A DNA stretch of 64,000 nt. Origin: Actinomortierella ambigua. Its lineage: Eukaryota; Mortierellomycota; Mortierellomycetes; Mortierellales; Mortierellaceae. The notes below the pieces were generated by a model, which saw only the letters and a list, made by a program, of their open reading frames with translations, was not told where the DNA came from and searched no databases. Every line of letters starts with the position of its first letter. The stretch's first letter is position 1. This document shows positions 23,949-34,906 of this stretch, piece after piece. The DNA lies in NCBI GenBank assembly GCA_016098155.1, contig JAAAJB010000029.1:50459-114458 (forward strand), read 5' to 3'. The position numbers and the translations under genes were made by a program.

Positions 23949-24984
23949 AGTGTGGAGAGAAGAGTGCAGTGTAAAAAATGATTGCAATATAAAGTTGATT
24001 TGTGCAGCCCAAAAAAGTGACGGCTCTTTCTATCGAGTATGAAGAGGGGGAGGGAGTGAAAATAATAGCGGGGTTCCTTTTTGTGCAGTCTCTTCTCTTT
24101 CTGCACACTCACTCACACTCGCTACCACTTTTTCTTCTTCCTTCGGGGGACGAAGGGGGAAAGAGAGAGAAGATAGAGGGAAACAGGAAAAAGAGCCAGC
24201 CAGCCAGCCAGCCAGCCAACAGCCTCCTTCCCTTTTTCTTTTCTTCCTTTGTCTCCCGCTCCCCCCCCCTCCTCCTCCTCTTCCACGTCTCTCTCCCCCC
24301 CTCCGTCTCTCTTTGTCTTTCTTTCTTTTTCTCTCTCTCTTTCTCTTTCTTTCTCTCTTTCTCCCCCATTCTTTCTCACTCTCTCTCATTCTCTCATTCT
24401 CTCCCGAGACGAAACACACACACTCTCTCTCTCTGAACATCATCCATGAAGGTAAACAATCGCCCATGAACCACTGGTCCATGTCTCTTCCTTGTGTTTT
24501 ACGTAGTCGGCTCTCTCTCTCTCTTTTTCTTTCTCTCTCTCTTTCTCTCTCTTTCTTTCTCTCTCTTGCGACATAACCTATCTCACATCATACACCGCCC
24601 TTTCCTCGTCATCCTCTTTGCAGCCCCAACATCATATCCCCCCCTCCCCTACCCTTTGTTCATTCATTCTTCCCACTTCCTTCTCCCCCCCTCCCCTCCC
24701 CACTCCCATTCCCCCTCTCTCGTTGAGCCTGATCCTTACTTACCTCTTCACCCCCTAACACACCCCCACCACCATTGCATCCCGTAAGAACACCTTCTCT
24801 ACGCCTACAACATACTGCCTCAACCTCTTCCCTCTTCAAGCCCCATCTGCTTACCTCTTCTCCCTCTCCCTCCCGTCCCTTCTAACCGCCACTACCACCT
24901 CGACCACGTTAACGTGCAACCTTCCGAGGAACATCACAATCTTACCTCTATTTCCTCTCTCTCTTCTGCTTGGCAATCATAGTA
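23949..24984. other. Intergenic: pyrimidine-rich leader of the FYR-domain gene
   Basis: No coding signal. From about 24200 the plus strand is almost pure pyrimidine (CT, CTTT and TCTC microsatellites), as in the leader or promoter of the downstream gene. A short (AGCC)n array sits near 24195-24220. The reading frames on both strands here are low-complexity translation. Confidence 0.6.
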
Positions 24985-27900
24985 ATGGTCCCCTCTGACA
25001 TGGATCCTCAGCTGTCCGCAAAAGTCGAAGAGACTCCATCTGCATCAGGAGCACCCTCAGGAGCACCCGCTGCCCAGAGCACCACCTTTGCACAAAAGGA
25101 CCTCGCTACTGCCACGTTCGCCACCTCCACCCCGACCGCTGCCACTTCACATCCTCCTCGACCCTCACAACCACTCGCTACTCGGCAGGAGCCGCAAAGC
25201 AAGGATCTCACCACTACAACTACTGCGCGCGATTCGACCACCGTGCCAAAGGGTCAAGAGCACCTCAACAAGGTGGTCGATGTGACGACAAATCTTCCAG
25301 CCATGTCCAATAGTGGCATCTCAACCACTTCCACCACACATACCACTTCCTCAACATCAGCTTCAGCCTCCATGCCAAACTCTAGCCAGTTCAATCCGAC
25401 TGTACATCGTCCGTCGCTTGCCTCGGAGGCTGCCTTGGCTGCAGTCAAGGCCGTTCGGGAAAACCCTTCAAAGGTACTGTCGAACGGAGGTGACAGCCAT
25501 CCTAGCAAGGACAAGGACGTCGAGATGGACGTGGAGGGAGATGAAACGGAAGATGAGATTCAAACCACTCGGCGCCAGAGCGTCAATGGACATCGCCACG
25601 ATGAAGATGCTGACGGCGAAGCAGAAGGTGACGAAGAAGACGGCTATGAAGCAAACCCAACAACGTCAGGCAACAGTGGCGTAGTAGGTAGTGCCGGGCA
25701 GGCACCAACGCGTTCCCAGCCACCATCTCAGCACGCCAAGAGGAAACAGGGTCGACAACGCAAGAATACCTCGGCCTTGCCATCGTCTTCACAACATGCA
25801 TCTTCATCCTCCCGCCAGCAGACAACACCTCCACCCTCGGTGTCATCGCCGCCACTAGCCAAGGATGATTCTCCTTTAGATGGTCAGAGTGTGACAGAGG
25901 AAAAGTATCGACGGCTGAAGCGAAAGCTCAAGGAGGTCCTGCAGGTACATATATGAACCATTTTTTTTTTGGCAGCGACGATGTAGTTGCAAAATTACTC
26001 TACTCAGGGGGTCCAGTTGTAACGTACTAGTCGGGCGTTTCGATACTAACATTGTTTTATTTGGCTCCTTGCATGCAATAGGAAAACGAGAGGATGGCAA
26101 CAGAGCTGGAATTATCTCATCGACGCGTTCGTAACCTTCGGAAAGAGAAAAAGTAAGAATGACGTCCAAAACCTTGATCAGAAGTTTTGATAGAAACCCT
26201 GGTCACCGTGTTTTTGCTAACACTCACCTATTTTCTCTGTCTCTTTTTTTTTCGTAGCCTTTTGCTGGACAAAATCATTCAATACGAACGTGGACACGAA
26301 TCCGATTCGGTATCAGAATTGTCCACATCATTAAGCAGTGATAGTGAGAGCTCGGACGCGTCATTGTACTCTCGCAGGTCAGAGCGGCCTTGGTCCCGCC
26401 ATGCCAACGGTGGCCGCCGAGACGGCTCATCGACATCTTCTGCTCGTCACCTGGCGGTGGCTACCGGTTCAGCAGGCTCTGGACCCCACCATCCTCGTAA
26501 AACGTACAAGACATCTCGACGTCGATCCCCTTCGGCGAGTGGCAATATCCCTTCCGCTGGATCTAGCTCTGCAGCAGCGGGAGCAGGAGCATCAGCAGCA
26601 ACGGCAACAAATGAGGGCGATGGCATGGATGGACATCGTCACCTGTCGCCATCTGCATCCAGAGGTGGATCATCATCGCAGTCGGCTTTGAGAGGCAAAG
26701 ATCATAAACCTACACCGGTTCCTTCTTTGATCACCAACGTCGGCTCGGCCTTCCAGAAACCGAAGCGGATCCACACCTCGGCCAAGCAACGGGCGACGAA
26801 CATGATGAGGGTCAAGAAGGTGCTGCCGTTGGCGCGGGACGAGAACGGCAATGTGAAGCTGCCGTGTACCATTGGCATTTTAACGGTCATGAGTCTTGGA
26901 AAGGTCATCTGGGATCGCGAGGCTTTCCACAATGAGCGATACATCTGGCCAGTAGGCTATAAGATGTCTCGTCTCTATAACAGCATGATCGACAAAACCT
27001 CGTTGACAACGTACACATGTAGTGTCATTGACGATGGCGATGCTCCCAAGGTATCTTTTTTGCACGTGGTTTACCTTAATTTTGAAATGTCTGCAGCATG
27101 AATTGGATGACTGATCACCTTCTCCTCTCCTCTCTCTCTCTCATTGTTTCTTGTCTATATTACAGTTTATGATCGAGGTGGGTGACCAACCAGGAAAACC
27201 AATCATTGCAGGAACAGCCACGGGCGCATGGACGCACGTGGTAAAGGCAGCCAACGAGATTCGGAAACGAGACCACTCCAACTCTGCGTCGGGGCCGGAT
27301 TATTTCGGCTTCTCCAACCCCACCATTGCCAAGCTGATCCAGGAGCTGGCCGATGCGGACAAGTGTGAGCACTATATCATGCAACGGTTCGAGGAAGGCA
27401 CAGGGCGCTCGGGCTCTGCAGCGCAGGCTGCTGCAGGCGAGAAGCGTCGTCTGGGCCGAGGCTCGGCTAGCGGATCGTCCGCCACAGGTGGTGGTGGTGG
27501 CGGCGGTGGAGGCGGAGGTGATGACAAGGAAGGCAAGGACGGCACCGATGGCGGTGGCGGAGGTGGAGGAAGCAAGAATGGCGACCACGAGTCGTATAAG
27601 GACGACATGCTGGATGAGGAGGATGATTCCGACTATGTTTCGCTGGGTACAGCTGGTATCAAGCCTCCTCCGGCGAAGAAGCTCAAAGTCAGTGGAGCCA
27701 CCTCGGATCACGAAGACGACGACGCATCAATGGTGATTGATTCTGGTGACGGATCAGGCATGAATAAGCGTCACCACCACCATTCATCTTTGGGCGCAAC
27801 CACAATGGAGGAGGATATTGACATTGAAGCCAATGATGAGGAAGAGGAGGATCACGACGACGAACACGAGGAGGAGGAGATTGACGAGTTGGACGATGAT

Positions 27901-28293
27901 GATGCAGATGATGACGAGGACGAGGACGATGTCATGGCACCCGCGCCTCCTTCTGCCTCGTCCTCTGGTCCAGCTGCCCCATCGTCCTCCACCTACACCT
28001 CGTCTTCACATTCGCCCTCGTCGTCCGATGTCAAACAAGGACCTCCGGAACCGAGTAGTCATCAGCACCACCATCAGGCTGCACCGTCTGAAGGATCGAC
28101 TTTGGCCTCCTCCGACAAGATCAGTGTACATCCTGGCAAGGCTATTTCTGTTTTGCATCAAGAAACTATCCCTGCCACCATGACCAACATTGCCAATACC
28201 ACCCTAACTCAAGAACCCATCCATTCCATTGCAACTTCAACGAGTTCTGCAGCCGATAGTAATAGTCCAGCTGTCGTTGTTGCTAGTGAGTAA
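24985..28293 (+). CDS. FYRN/FYRC-domain nuclear protein (TBRG1-like)
   Basis: Four exons, 24985-25944, 26082-26152, 26258-27050, 27166-28293, give 983 residues. The first 300 residues are Ser/Thr/Pro-rich and disordered, with an acidic patch and a basic stretch (KRKQGRQRKN). A short coiled coil follows (EKYRRLKRKLKEVLQENERMATELELSHRRVRNLRKEK, split by introns). The FYRN/FYRC module spans about residues 540-690 and crosses intron 3: LPCTIGILTVMSLGKVIW, YIWPVGYKMSRLYNSM, then FMIEVGDQPGKPI, TGAWTHVVKAANE and YFGFSNPTIAKLIQEL. The C-terminus is Gly-, Asp/Glu- and Ser-rich. FYR domains occur in chromatin proteins such as MLL methyltransferases and TBRG1; with no other domain, this most resembles TBRG1-like proteins. 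A chromatin or transcription role is inferred from the family. The first in-frame ATG after an upstream TTG-only stretch was taken as start. Confidence 0.85.
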
Positions 28294-28642
28294 AAAAGAA
28301 CCCCCAACCCCCCCCTCCTAAAAAATGCATTTTTTTTCAGCCAATGTTGTTACGATGGTGAAATTGAATGTAATTATTGTGTTTGGAGCCCTCCTGTACA
28401 GCAACAAGAAAACAAGAAGGAAATTTCTGTGGCTTTATCATTCAAAGGAGTAACTACATTTATTTCCGCAAAGGCAAGGGTAAAAAAACAAGGACTGAAA
28501 TGATGGCGATCATATATTAAGGTCTCTTTCTGAGACGGAGGGGCTATAGCACGAGACTTGGATGCAAGTATAGAAACAACTGGGGCTCTGATCGGTGCAT
28601 TGTCATTGCGTTGCCCGTCCACGGCCCCATCGCTCAGGTGGA
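28294..28642. other. Intergenic: 3' flank of the FYR-domain gene
   Basis: A C-run follows the stop codon, then AT-richer sequence. No coding signal was seen before the pseudogene fragment begins. Confidence 0.5.
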
Positions 28643-28871
28643 TCATATGATGGTGGCGGTGGCGCTACAATAGGCCCTCGAGGCTAGAATTGACGCCTCG
28701 AAATCGCTCTCATACTTTTGGCGGCTCCGCTTCGCGCCCCGCAGCGGGCCGTCGTCGCTGCCATCATCTCGAGAGTGCTTGCCAACTCTTGGGATGAAAC
28801 AATGGTAGTGATAGTGGTGGCGGAGGGGCCAGGACGAGAGGCTTCGAGGCCAGTATTGTGGCCCCGACATC
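28643..28871 (-). pseudogene. Broken partial copy of the repeat-bearing orphan gene at 31.0-33.0 kb
   Basis: The minus strand encodes DVGATILASKPLVLAPPPP in one frame, then KHSRDDGSDDGPLRGAKRSR and YESDFEASILASR in another. Both match successive parts of the orphan protein's last exon (DFGASILAARPLVLAPPPP, KHSQEDGDDEEPLRDAKRSR, YESDFGATILASR). A frameshift lies between the two parts, an in-frame TGA lies upstream of the first, and the frame stops soon after the second. The similarity is also clear at DNA level. This is a decayed duplicate of the last exon, in the same orientation as its source 2.4 kb away. Confidence 0.8.
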
Positions 28872-29974
28872 ATACTGGTTTCAGCCCCACCTTCGTCTTT
28901 TCCGCTATCCTAAGAGTGCCTGCCTACGTCGAGTGCATAGCTTCCTGTGTTTTGTGGCAGTGTTAGCAACAGGGGTAGTGAATGCTCTGCCCCAAAGGTC
29001 TGTATTGCATGCTCTACTCAAGTGGGTCTGCAAAAGGGGAGGTGAATAATGTTCTGCAGAATTCCATCCCGCCCGCAGTCCCCTTTTATACGCTGAAAGC
29101 GATTCATTCATCAAGCTCCGGATCAGTCTCCTGCTTCTCTCTCTCTCTCCTGTCCTCTTCACACAAAAGGCTCGTGTGAATGCAGTGTTTGCTGGTCATC
29201 GTTACAAACCTTCGTATGATTACTCATTTCTTTCCCCATATCTTCTCGACTTTCCTTTGGGTAAAAGCAAGGGTTTTACTCTTCGCGCAGCATGCGCTTC
29301 CAAAGTCGGCAAGGGCTTTGACGGCCATGGCCATGTCCACTGGAACACTATCTCACTATGGTCTTCTTGAGCAGATAGAGACCAGCAAATCCCTGCTTCT
29401 CTCCAGCGTCTACTGCTCTCTTGTCGCTGCGCCAGGTAGTGCCGTACCATGCATCCATCTCCACGATCGACGGCGCCACCGTCTACGCCGTAGAACCATT
29501 CCTCTCAAATGCCTGGTCGAGGAACCAAGATGCGAGGAAGCATGGTACTCGGCATCATACATCGATCGGACTCACCTCTTGCCCTCCTATCGTCGGCAAT
29601 TGCTCTAGCGACTGCGTGCATCTAGACGCGAGACATAGCGCTAGTAACTGCCTCCATCGTCGATGGTGCACCCAAAAGGAGAGTGCGAACTCTAACCCCG
29701 TGCTCGCTGGAGGTCGTGCACCGCGTGTGGCTGCTGGAGCCCAGCTAAAACCGTCGATATAGCAACACTGCTCGCGGCTCCGTCGACAATTGGACTTGAG
29801 GACTCGATCTGGCCCTGAGTCAGACTGGTCAGACGGCTGGCGAGGTCGGATAGACAACACGACAAAGAGGTTGTTAGACCAGCCAATGTGGCTTGGACAT
29901 GCTGGCCACTGGATTGAGTGTACTGAACGAGTCGGTCTACATTGCTGGCCCACCTCCGCGAACCAGACCTCCTC
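28872..29974. other. Gene-poor stretch with fragmentary protein-like frames
   Basis: Short frames on both strands look partly protein-like: a plus frame near 29420-29760 and a minus frame 30081-29692 with heptad-like leucine and valine spacing. None has a start, domain or splice pattern I can defend. Given the adjacent pseudogene pieces I read it as a decayed insertion or duplication zone. Confidence 0.35.
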
Positions 29975-30079
29975 TCGTACACCCAACTCATTGCCTGTGG
30001 TATTTTGGGAGTGAAGATGTACCGATACGCGGTGTATCGGAACAAACTCTTCGGACCCATGGATCTTCTCAAATATATC
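29975..30079 (+). pseudogene. 35-codon conserved protein module, copy A
   Basis: This plus-strand frame encodes a module containing IACGI, GVKMYRYA and FGPMDL. A second copy lies on the minus strand at 53588-53693. The two share 25 of 35 residues, and 12 of those 25 identical residues use different synonymous codons, so this frame was under protein-level selection. The frame upstream meets a stop about 20 codons earlier, and no gene model joins to it. The family is unknown to me; it is probably the C-terminal part of a decayed gene. Confidence 0.5.
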
Positions 30080-30189
30080 ACTTGTCAAATATGTAGAAAA
30101 ACAAATTTCCCCTCACTATCGCCCACAATATATTAGTGGAAAAAAAACATTGCTGGCTTGAAACTGGCCCTGCCTTGCTATCTGATTCG

Positions 30190-30836
30190 CCTGCGCATCA
30201 TAGCTGGTTGTTGAGCGGTTTGCTGTGATAGTTGAGCAGCTTGCTGAGACAGCTGTGTGCTGACAGCTGTCAACCGCCGCTGCTGGATTGCGGGAGTGAC
30301 TGTGGCCAGGCTGTCGGCACCGATCGAAGCGTTGGTCAACGCCTCTCCTCATCATCTGCTGGAATGCTTGAAACTCGGGTGAGTGGAACACTCCTCGCCA
30401 AAGGATGGGATGCCTGGCTGCATTTTTATGGAGTAACAAAAATGCATCTTCACTGAATCCAGTGGATCCTCCTCCACAAACTCTACCGCGTCTTGATAAG
30501 CAGTCGCTCTTTTGATTCTCGCCAACGTCCTCTCATAGCTTGAAAAGCAGATCCTTCAAGTACTCGTGTGGCCCTCTTCTAGCTGAATTGACCATCGCTT
30601 TGTTTTTCCGGATCGGCGCGTTGCTGACGGTAAAGCTCGCCGATGGCCGACGTACACATCTCCATTGATGCCAATGATGAGGCTTTGGAGGCTGATGATA
30701 AGTTACCTCCATCCTCATTTACGCCATCTTCGTCAACGTCGCGATTGTCGCCACTATCGCTATCGTCGCCAATACTGTCGTTACTGCCACTGCTTCCGTC
30801 TTCCTTGCCTTTCTTGCCTTTCCTCCCTTTCCCCAC
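30190..30836 (-). pseudogene. Decayed reading frame of unknown family
   Basis: Protein-like blocks follow one another on the minus strand but in different frames: an acidic, Ser/Asp/Gly-rich N-terminal block after a Lys/Gly-rich start (MGKGRKGKKGKE) at 30836-30582; a block with YERTLARIKRATAYQDAVEF; a block with HPILWRGVFHSPEFQAFQQMM; and a Gln/Ala-rich block ending at a TAG near 30190. Going from block to block needs at least two frame changes without obvious splice sites. I do not recognise the family; a transposon-derived or lineage-specific gene is equally possible. Confidence 0.4.
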
Positions 30837-31040
30837 TCTCTTCTAGGGAACACTGCCATATTGGGTTGCGTGGGGAGGTGGAGGGGTCAAAGTAAAGGCG
30901 TTGTCAAAACGTGTTACTTGAAGGACACGGAGAGTAGAGGACATGGTTGGGGAGGGTAGGAAAGCGGAAGGTGTGAGTGAGGGAGAAGGGGACATAGGGG
31001 GGAGGGTGGTCAATGACCATGTTGACGCCTGTCGGATCGT

Positions 31041-33006
31041 TTAGGAGGGGCCAAGACGTGAGGCAGAGGGGCCGGGACGAGAGGCGCAGGGGCGAGGAGG
31101 AGGGGCCATGACGAGAGGTCTCGAGGCCAGAATGGACGCCCCAAAGTCCATTACAAGGTTCTCCGGAGGCGGAGGGGCCATGACGAGCGGCCTCGAGGCC
31201 AGAATGGACGCCCCAAAGTCCATAACAAGGTTCTCCGGAGGCGGAGGGGCCAGGATGAGAGGTGGAGGGGGCAGGACGAGCGGCCTCGAGGCCAGAATCG
31301 TGGCCCCAAAATCACTTTCATACTCATGGCGGCTGCGCTTGGCGTCCCGCAGCGGCTCTTCATCATCGCCGTCCTCCTGAGAGTGCTTGCACAAAGATGC
31401 ACGTAGAAATGGAGGAGGCGGAGGCGGCGCCAAGACTAGCGGTCTCGCTGCCAAGATCGAAGCACCAAAGTCTAACTCAGGTTCTGGCGACGACCTCTTC
31501 CACATTGGATCCTGTGTAAGGTCTTCCCAGTCTTCCTCGTCCTCGTCCTCATTATTGCTGGGGGTCTATTGGGGGGGGGGTAAAAGCAAAGACCGCGGCC
31601 TGTAAGTATATAATCAAACACGAGAAACGCCGATTACGTATAGACATTAAAAGTGTGGCAGAATCAGAAAGCTATCCACGCATACCTTCTCCAAGAATGA
31701 CCGATCGACACTTGACCGGCGGAAAGTAGGTGATGGAAGATGGCTGTTGGCTCTATCGTCCCTGACTGGGATCTGGGCCCTAAATTCGTTGTGATAATGT
31801 AAAGGTGCAAAATAAAAATTAGAAAGAGAATGGCATAATGCATGACTGAGAGAAGAGTAGGCAGGGAGAATATCGCCATTAACTTACGGGTCGCAGACAC
31901 GGCGGCAGCTTGTCTCCGTAAAGTCACTCTGAACATCCTCCGTGGCGCTTGGTGTTGGTCGGAAGGGGTTTGATGGGTCTTCGCCCAAGCGACAGGACTG
32001 CGTACCCCGATGAAACAGAGAACCCTGGTGACGGGCAAACAGCGTCGTGTCAGACATTGGACGACGCAGACTACGATAAACTTTGTCCTGGTGGCCAGCA
32101 CCATCACTATCGTCGTTGCTGTTGTCGTCGCCATCGTCGATCACGAAGAGCACAGCGGGTGAAAAGCGTCCTGATTTGCTGTGCGCGTTAGGCCCGGTTG
32201 ACGGCAAATCAGGGCAGCTGATTGGTAGGGGAGCGTTGTAAGGTGATGCAGACCGCTGGGGCTCCTCCCCAGGCGAAGGTCGATAGACCACCACTGATGA
32301 CTCGGCAGTATATCCACGGTTGATCTCTGGCGGCCCCTTGCTCCGTTTGGGCGTTCGCCGTTGAGGTGTTGCGGTTCCACTCCGGTGGAGGTCTTCGTCG
32401 TCAGCAGAATATCCAAGGTCGAGCGCAGAGTCCTCTGGTGCTGTCTTACATAGCAAAGCCTCGCCACGGGCCTCCACAGCCTCCTCCTGGAAGAAGTCCT
32501 CAATATATACCACGTCCGATGATTTTTGCTGTCGCGGCTTGCGCTCCATGTGGGATAGAACAGGTCGCGGCGCCAGCTGCGCGGCACGCACCCGCTGCTC
32601 AATATCCTCGCGAATCTGCTCGAGCGTCATAGGGTTGTATTCTTCGTCATCCTCGTAGTCTTCCAGTGTCTCGAATGATCTGCCGTCGCCGCGGTCTGGC
32701 CACAAAAGTCGTCGAGATGCAGACAAATCCTCTTCGTCGCTATTGTCAGGCACAAAGGAATGTGTTAGTGTATACAAACATTGCAATCAACAAGCTCGTT
32801 CCCAACAGCCATGCACCGAAAAAGCGTTTACCTGTCATATTGACGGACGCTCTCGATAAGCTGTCCACGCCTATGCGTCGAAAATGAAGAGGTGTTGCGA
32901 GGTTAGAAATATGGATGTTGGACAAGGTAGCTGGCACATGCACATTCAATTTGCATGTCAGATGCGATGAAAGAGCCACTTACTGCACACACAGAATGCT
33001 GTACAT
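31041..33006 (-). CDS. Orphan protein with C-terminal 24-residue repeats
   Basis: Five exons (minus): 33006-32984, 32870-32832, 32739-31888, 31779-31686, 31565-31041; 510 residues, frame kept, all GT-AG. The first exon is only 23 nt. No known domain. Residues 20-300 are acidic and polar (SDEEDLSASRR, DYEDDEEYNPMTLEQIREDIEQRVR, Ser/Pro-rich stretches). The last exon holds five copies of a peptide related to DFGASILASRPLV, each followed by a proline run; the last two sit in a near-perfect 72-bp tandem repeat. Between them lies a conserved acidic/basic block (KHSQEDGDDEEPLRDAKRSR). A broken copy of this exon lies at 28643-28871, showing that the locus has duplicated. Function unknown. The repeated hydrophobic peptide followed by prolines suggests a multivalent interaction tail, but that is speculation. 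Confidence 0.65.
31101..31254 (-). repeat. 72-bp in-frame tandem repeat
   Basis: Two consecutive 72-bp units start at 31101 and 31173 and differ at only a few positions; a third, partial unit starts at 31245. The period is 24 codons, so the array extends the protein tail without changing frame. Confidence 0.9.
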
Positions 33007-33020
33007 GTTGTGGTGGGTTA

Positions 33021-33144
33021 TGTAAGAAGGATGCGATTGTCGTTAAGATTCATGTGAACGCGCTTGAAAGAGCGCGGTGTGTGTGTAATGTAAGAGGAGT
33101 GCGATTGTCGTCGAGATTCGTGTATGAGCGCGCTTGAAGTAGCG
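33021..33144. repeat. Imperfect tandem repeat of about 55 bp, period 68 bp
   Basis: Two similar units, 33021-33074 and 33089-33144, share TGCGATTGTCGT and GCGCTTGAA cores. They lie just upstream of the orphan gene's start codon, so probably in its leader or promoter. Confidence 0.8.
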
Positions 33145-34102
33145 TGACACAGCCGAAGGGTGGGCGACCAAGAGGCAGTAATACAAGTGAGAGAGAGAAA
33201 CAGTGGACGAACAATCGCACGAGTGAAGGGGGGGGGAGCGTGGATAGGTGGGCTGAATGGAATGGAGGAAAGCAGGGAGGGGGGAGAAAGAGCAAGGACC
33301 ATGCAATGGCAAAATGAAAACGCGCGACGAAATAAAAATACAAGACGTCATTATGGCGTGACTTGCGACGCTATCTATCACGCCCTCAAGCCTCCCTCCA
33401 AGCGAACATACGATGTGCATGGAGGTAGCTGCGTTGGCACCCTGACACTCTGTCAGCTCCGCAATTTGGCCCTGCCAACGGAATCCTCGCCCACGAATAC
33501 GTGAGGAGAGGCAAAAGTCAATGCGGGCGTTCCAATATGTGACATATGTGACAACCACCCGCGACAACCTAGTCGCCCAGCTATGTCTATATGAGGCAAG
33601 GGAGGATCTCGACCGAGGTCCAGCCTTGGCATTCTATAGCTTTGGCTGTCAGTGTGACCCACCACATTGTTATTGGTAGTACAAACTACAAAGGGCCTGC
33701 TAGGGCTCACCACAATATTGCTTTTGTTGGTGTTGTTGAGGAACAGCCGAGCTACAAGGGTGTACGCCACCAACACTCAGGATGTGTTAGACACACCACC
33801 CCTTTCTCCTTTCCTACCAAGACGACAAAAGAAAAGGTACTGACCATTGGTTTACTGACCATTGGTTTTTAGGAGACCTGTGATATTTTTCCCCTGCGTA
33901 TGTAGCCTCTCCTAGGCATTGAACACCACTCGAACGACACAGGTGCTGCATTCTTGATCATTCTCTCCTCGCACTGCCTTAACTGCTGTTCAGAGCTTGC
34001 CGTGTGGCCTGTTAGTCTCATATAAACAGAGGAGACCTTTCTTTGTCTCTCTCATTCTTTCCTTCCGCCTTCGCACACACACACACACACAACACACACA
34101 AG
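33145..34102. other. Intergenic between the orphan gene and the ICMT-like gene
   Basis: No coding signal on either strand. The last 60 bases before the ICMT-like start are pyrimidine- and CA-rich, with a (CA)n tract at about 34074-34100, as in a fungal leader. Confidence 0.5.
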
Positions 34103-34895
34103 ATGTTGGCCAAGACCATTTGTATGATGATATCTGGTATCACGTACTACCGCATGAATTTGCCTCCAAAAGCTGGCATGGATGTCTCCAAGACAGAGGA
34201 CAAGTTTGGCAGAGATGGCAACTACCGGGTCTTCTACCTTATTTTTGCTACTCAGTTTGCCCCCGTGGAAGCCATCCTCTTCCCAGTCGCCTATGTTTAT
34301 TTGATGGCTCGGGGCGCACTATCACCCGATCTCGAGCCATGGATGGCCATTGCGGTGGTTCTCCAGTGGATGGGCTATGCACTACGACTGCGAGCGTATA
34401 CAGAGTTGGATCGATACTTTACTGTGAGTCGTGAACTTGAGAACACCAGTCTGGCACCAGCAGAATAATGAAAAAAAAAGAACAAAGGACAAAAGAAGTA
34501 CAAAGAGTGGCCGAGGCTAACAATTCTACGCTTGTACTCCTCTCTCTCTCTCTCTCTCTCTCCAGTATGCGATCACCATTCGCCGCGACCATCAACTGGT
34601 GGTGACGGGACCTTACAAATACCTCCGCCACCCGTCCTACACCGGGTTCATGGTGGCCGGCATCTTGTTCCACATGATAACGGTCTATGGCGGACTCTGG
34701 GAAGCGGTGATCTACCCTATGGTAGGAATGCATCTTCCAGGGTATGTAGCACTGAGTGTCTTTACCATCTTCTATGGCATGTTTGTCTTTCCTCGCATCC
34801 ATTATGAGGAAGCCATGCTTTCAGAGCATTTTGGAGAGAAGGCATGGGGCAAATATGCGAGCCAGCGCTATCGCTTATTCCCCTTTGTGTATTGA
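34103..34895 (+). CDS. Isoprenylcysteine carboxyl methyltransferase-family membrane protein
   Basis: Two exons, 34103-34423 and 34566-34895, give 216 residues. The hydrophobic profile shows about four to five membrane segments. The C-terminal half has the ICMT-fold signature: HQLVVTGPYKYLRHPSYTGF, then RIHYEEAMLSEHFGEKAWGKYASQ before a final FPFVY. These residues form the S-adenosylmethionine and substrate site in ICMT and related phospholipid methyltransferases. Ste14 itself methylates C-terminal prenylcysteine of Ras and a-factor type proteins at the ER. This protein is a little shorter and lacks the longer Ste14 N-terminus, so the substrate is uncertain. The intron (142 nt) has donor GTGAGT and a TC-repeat polypyrimidine tract at its acceptor. 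A second ATG lies at codon 8. Confidence 0.85.
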
Positions 34896-34900
34896 GAATC

Positions 34901-34906
34901 AATAAA
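34901..34906 (+). terminator. AATAAA polyadenylation signal of the ICMT-like gene
   Basis: A consensus AATAAA starts six bases after the TGA stop codon, close enough to be doubtful as the only signal. Confidence 0.4.

Noticed and set aside
29790..30014. Possible tRNA or small RNA in the 29-30 kb gene-poor zone
   Set aside because: No A-box/B-box pair or cloverleaf could be found by eye.
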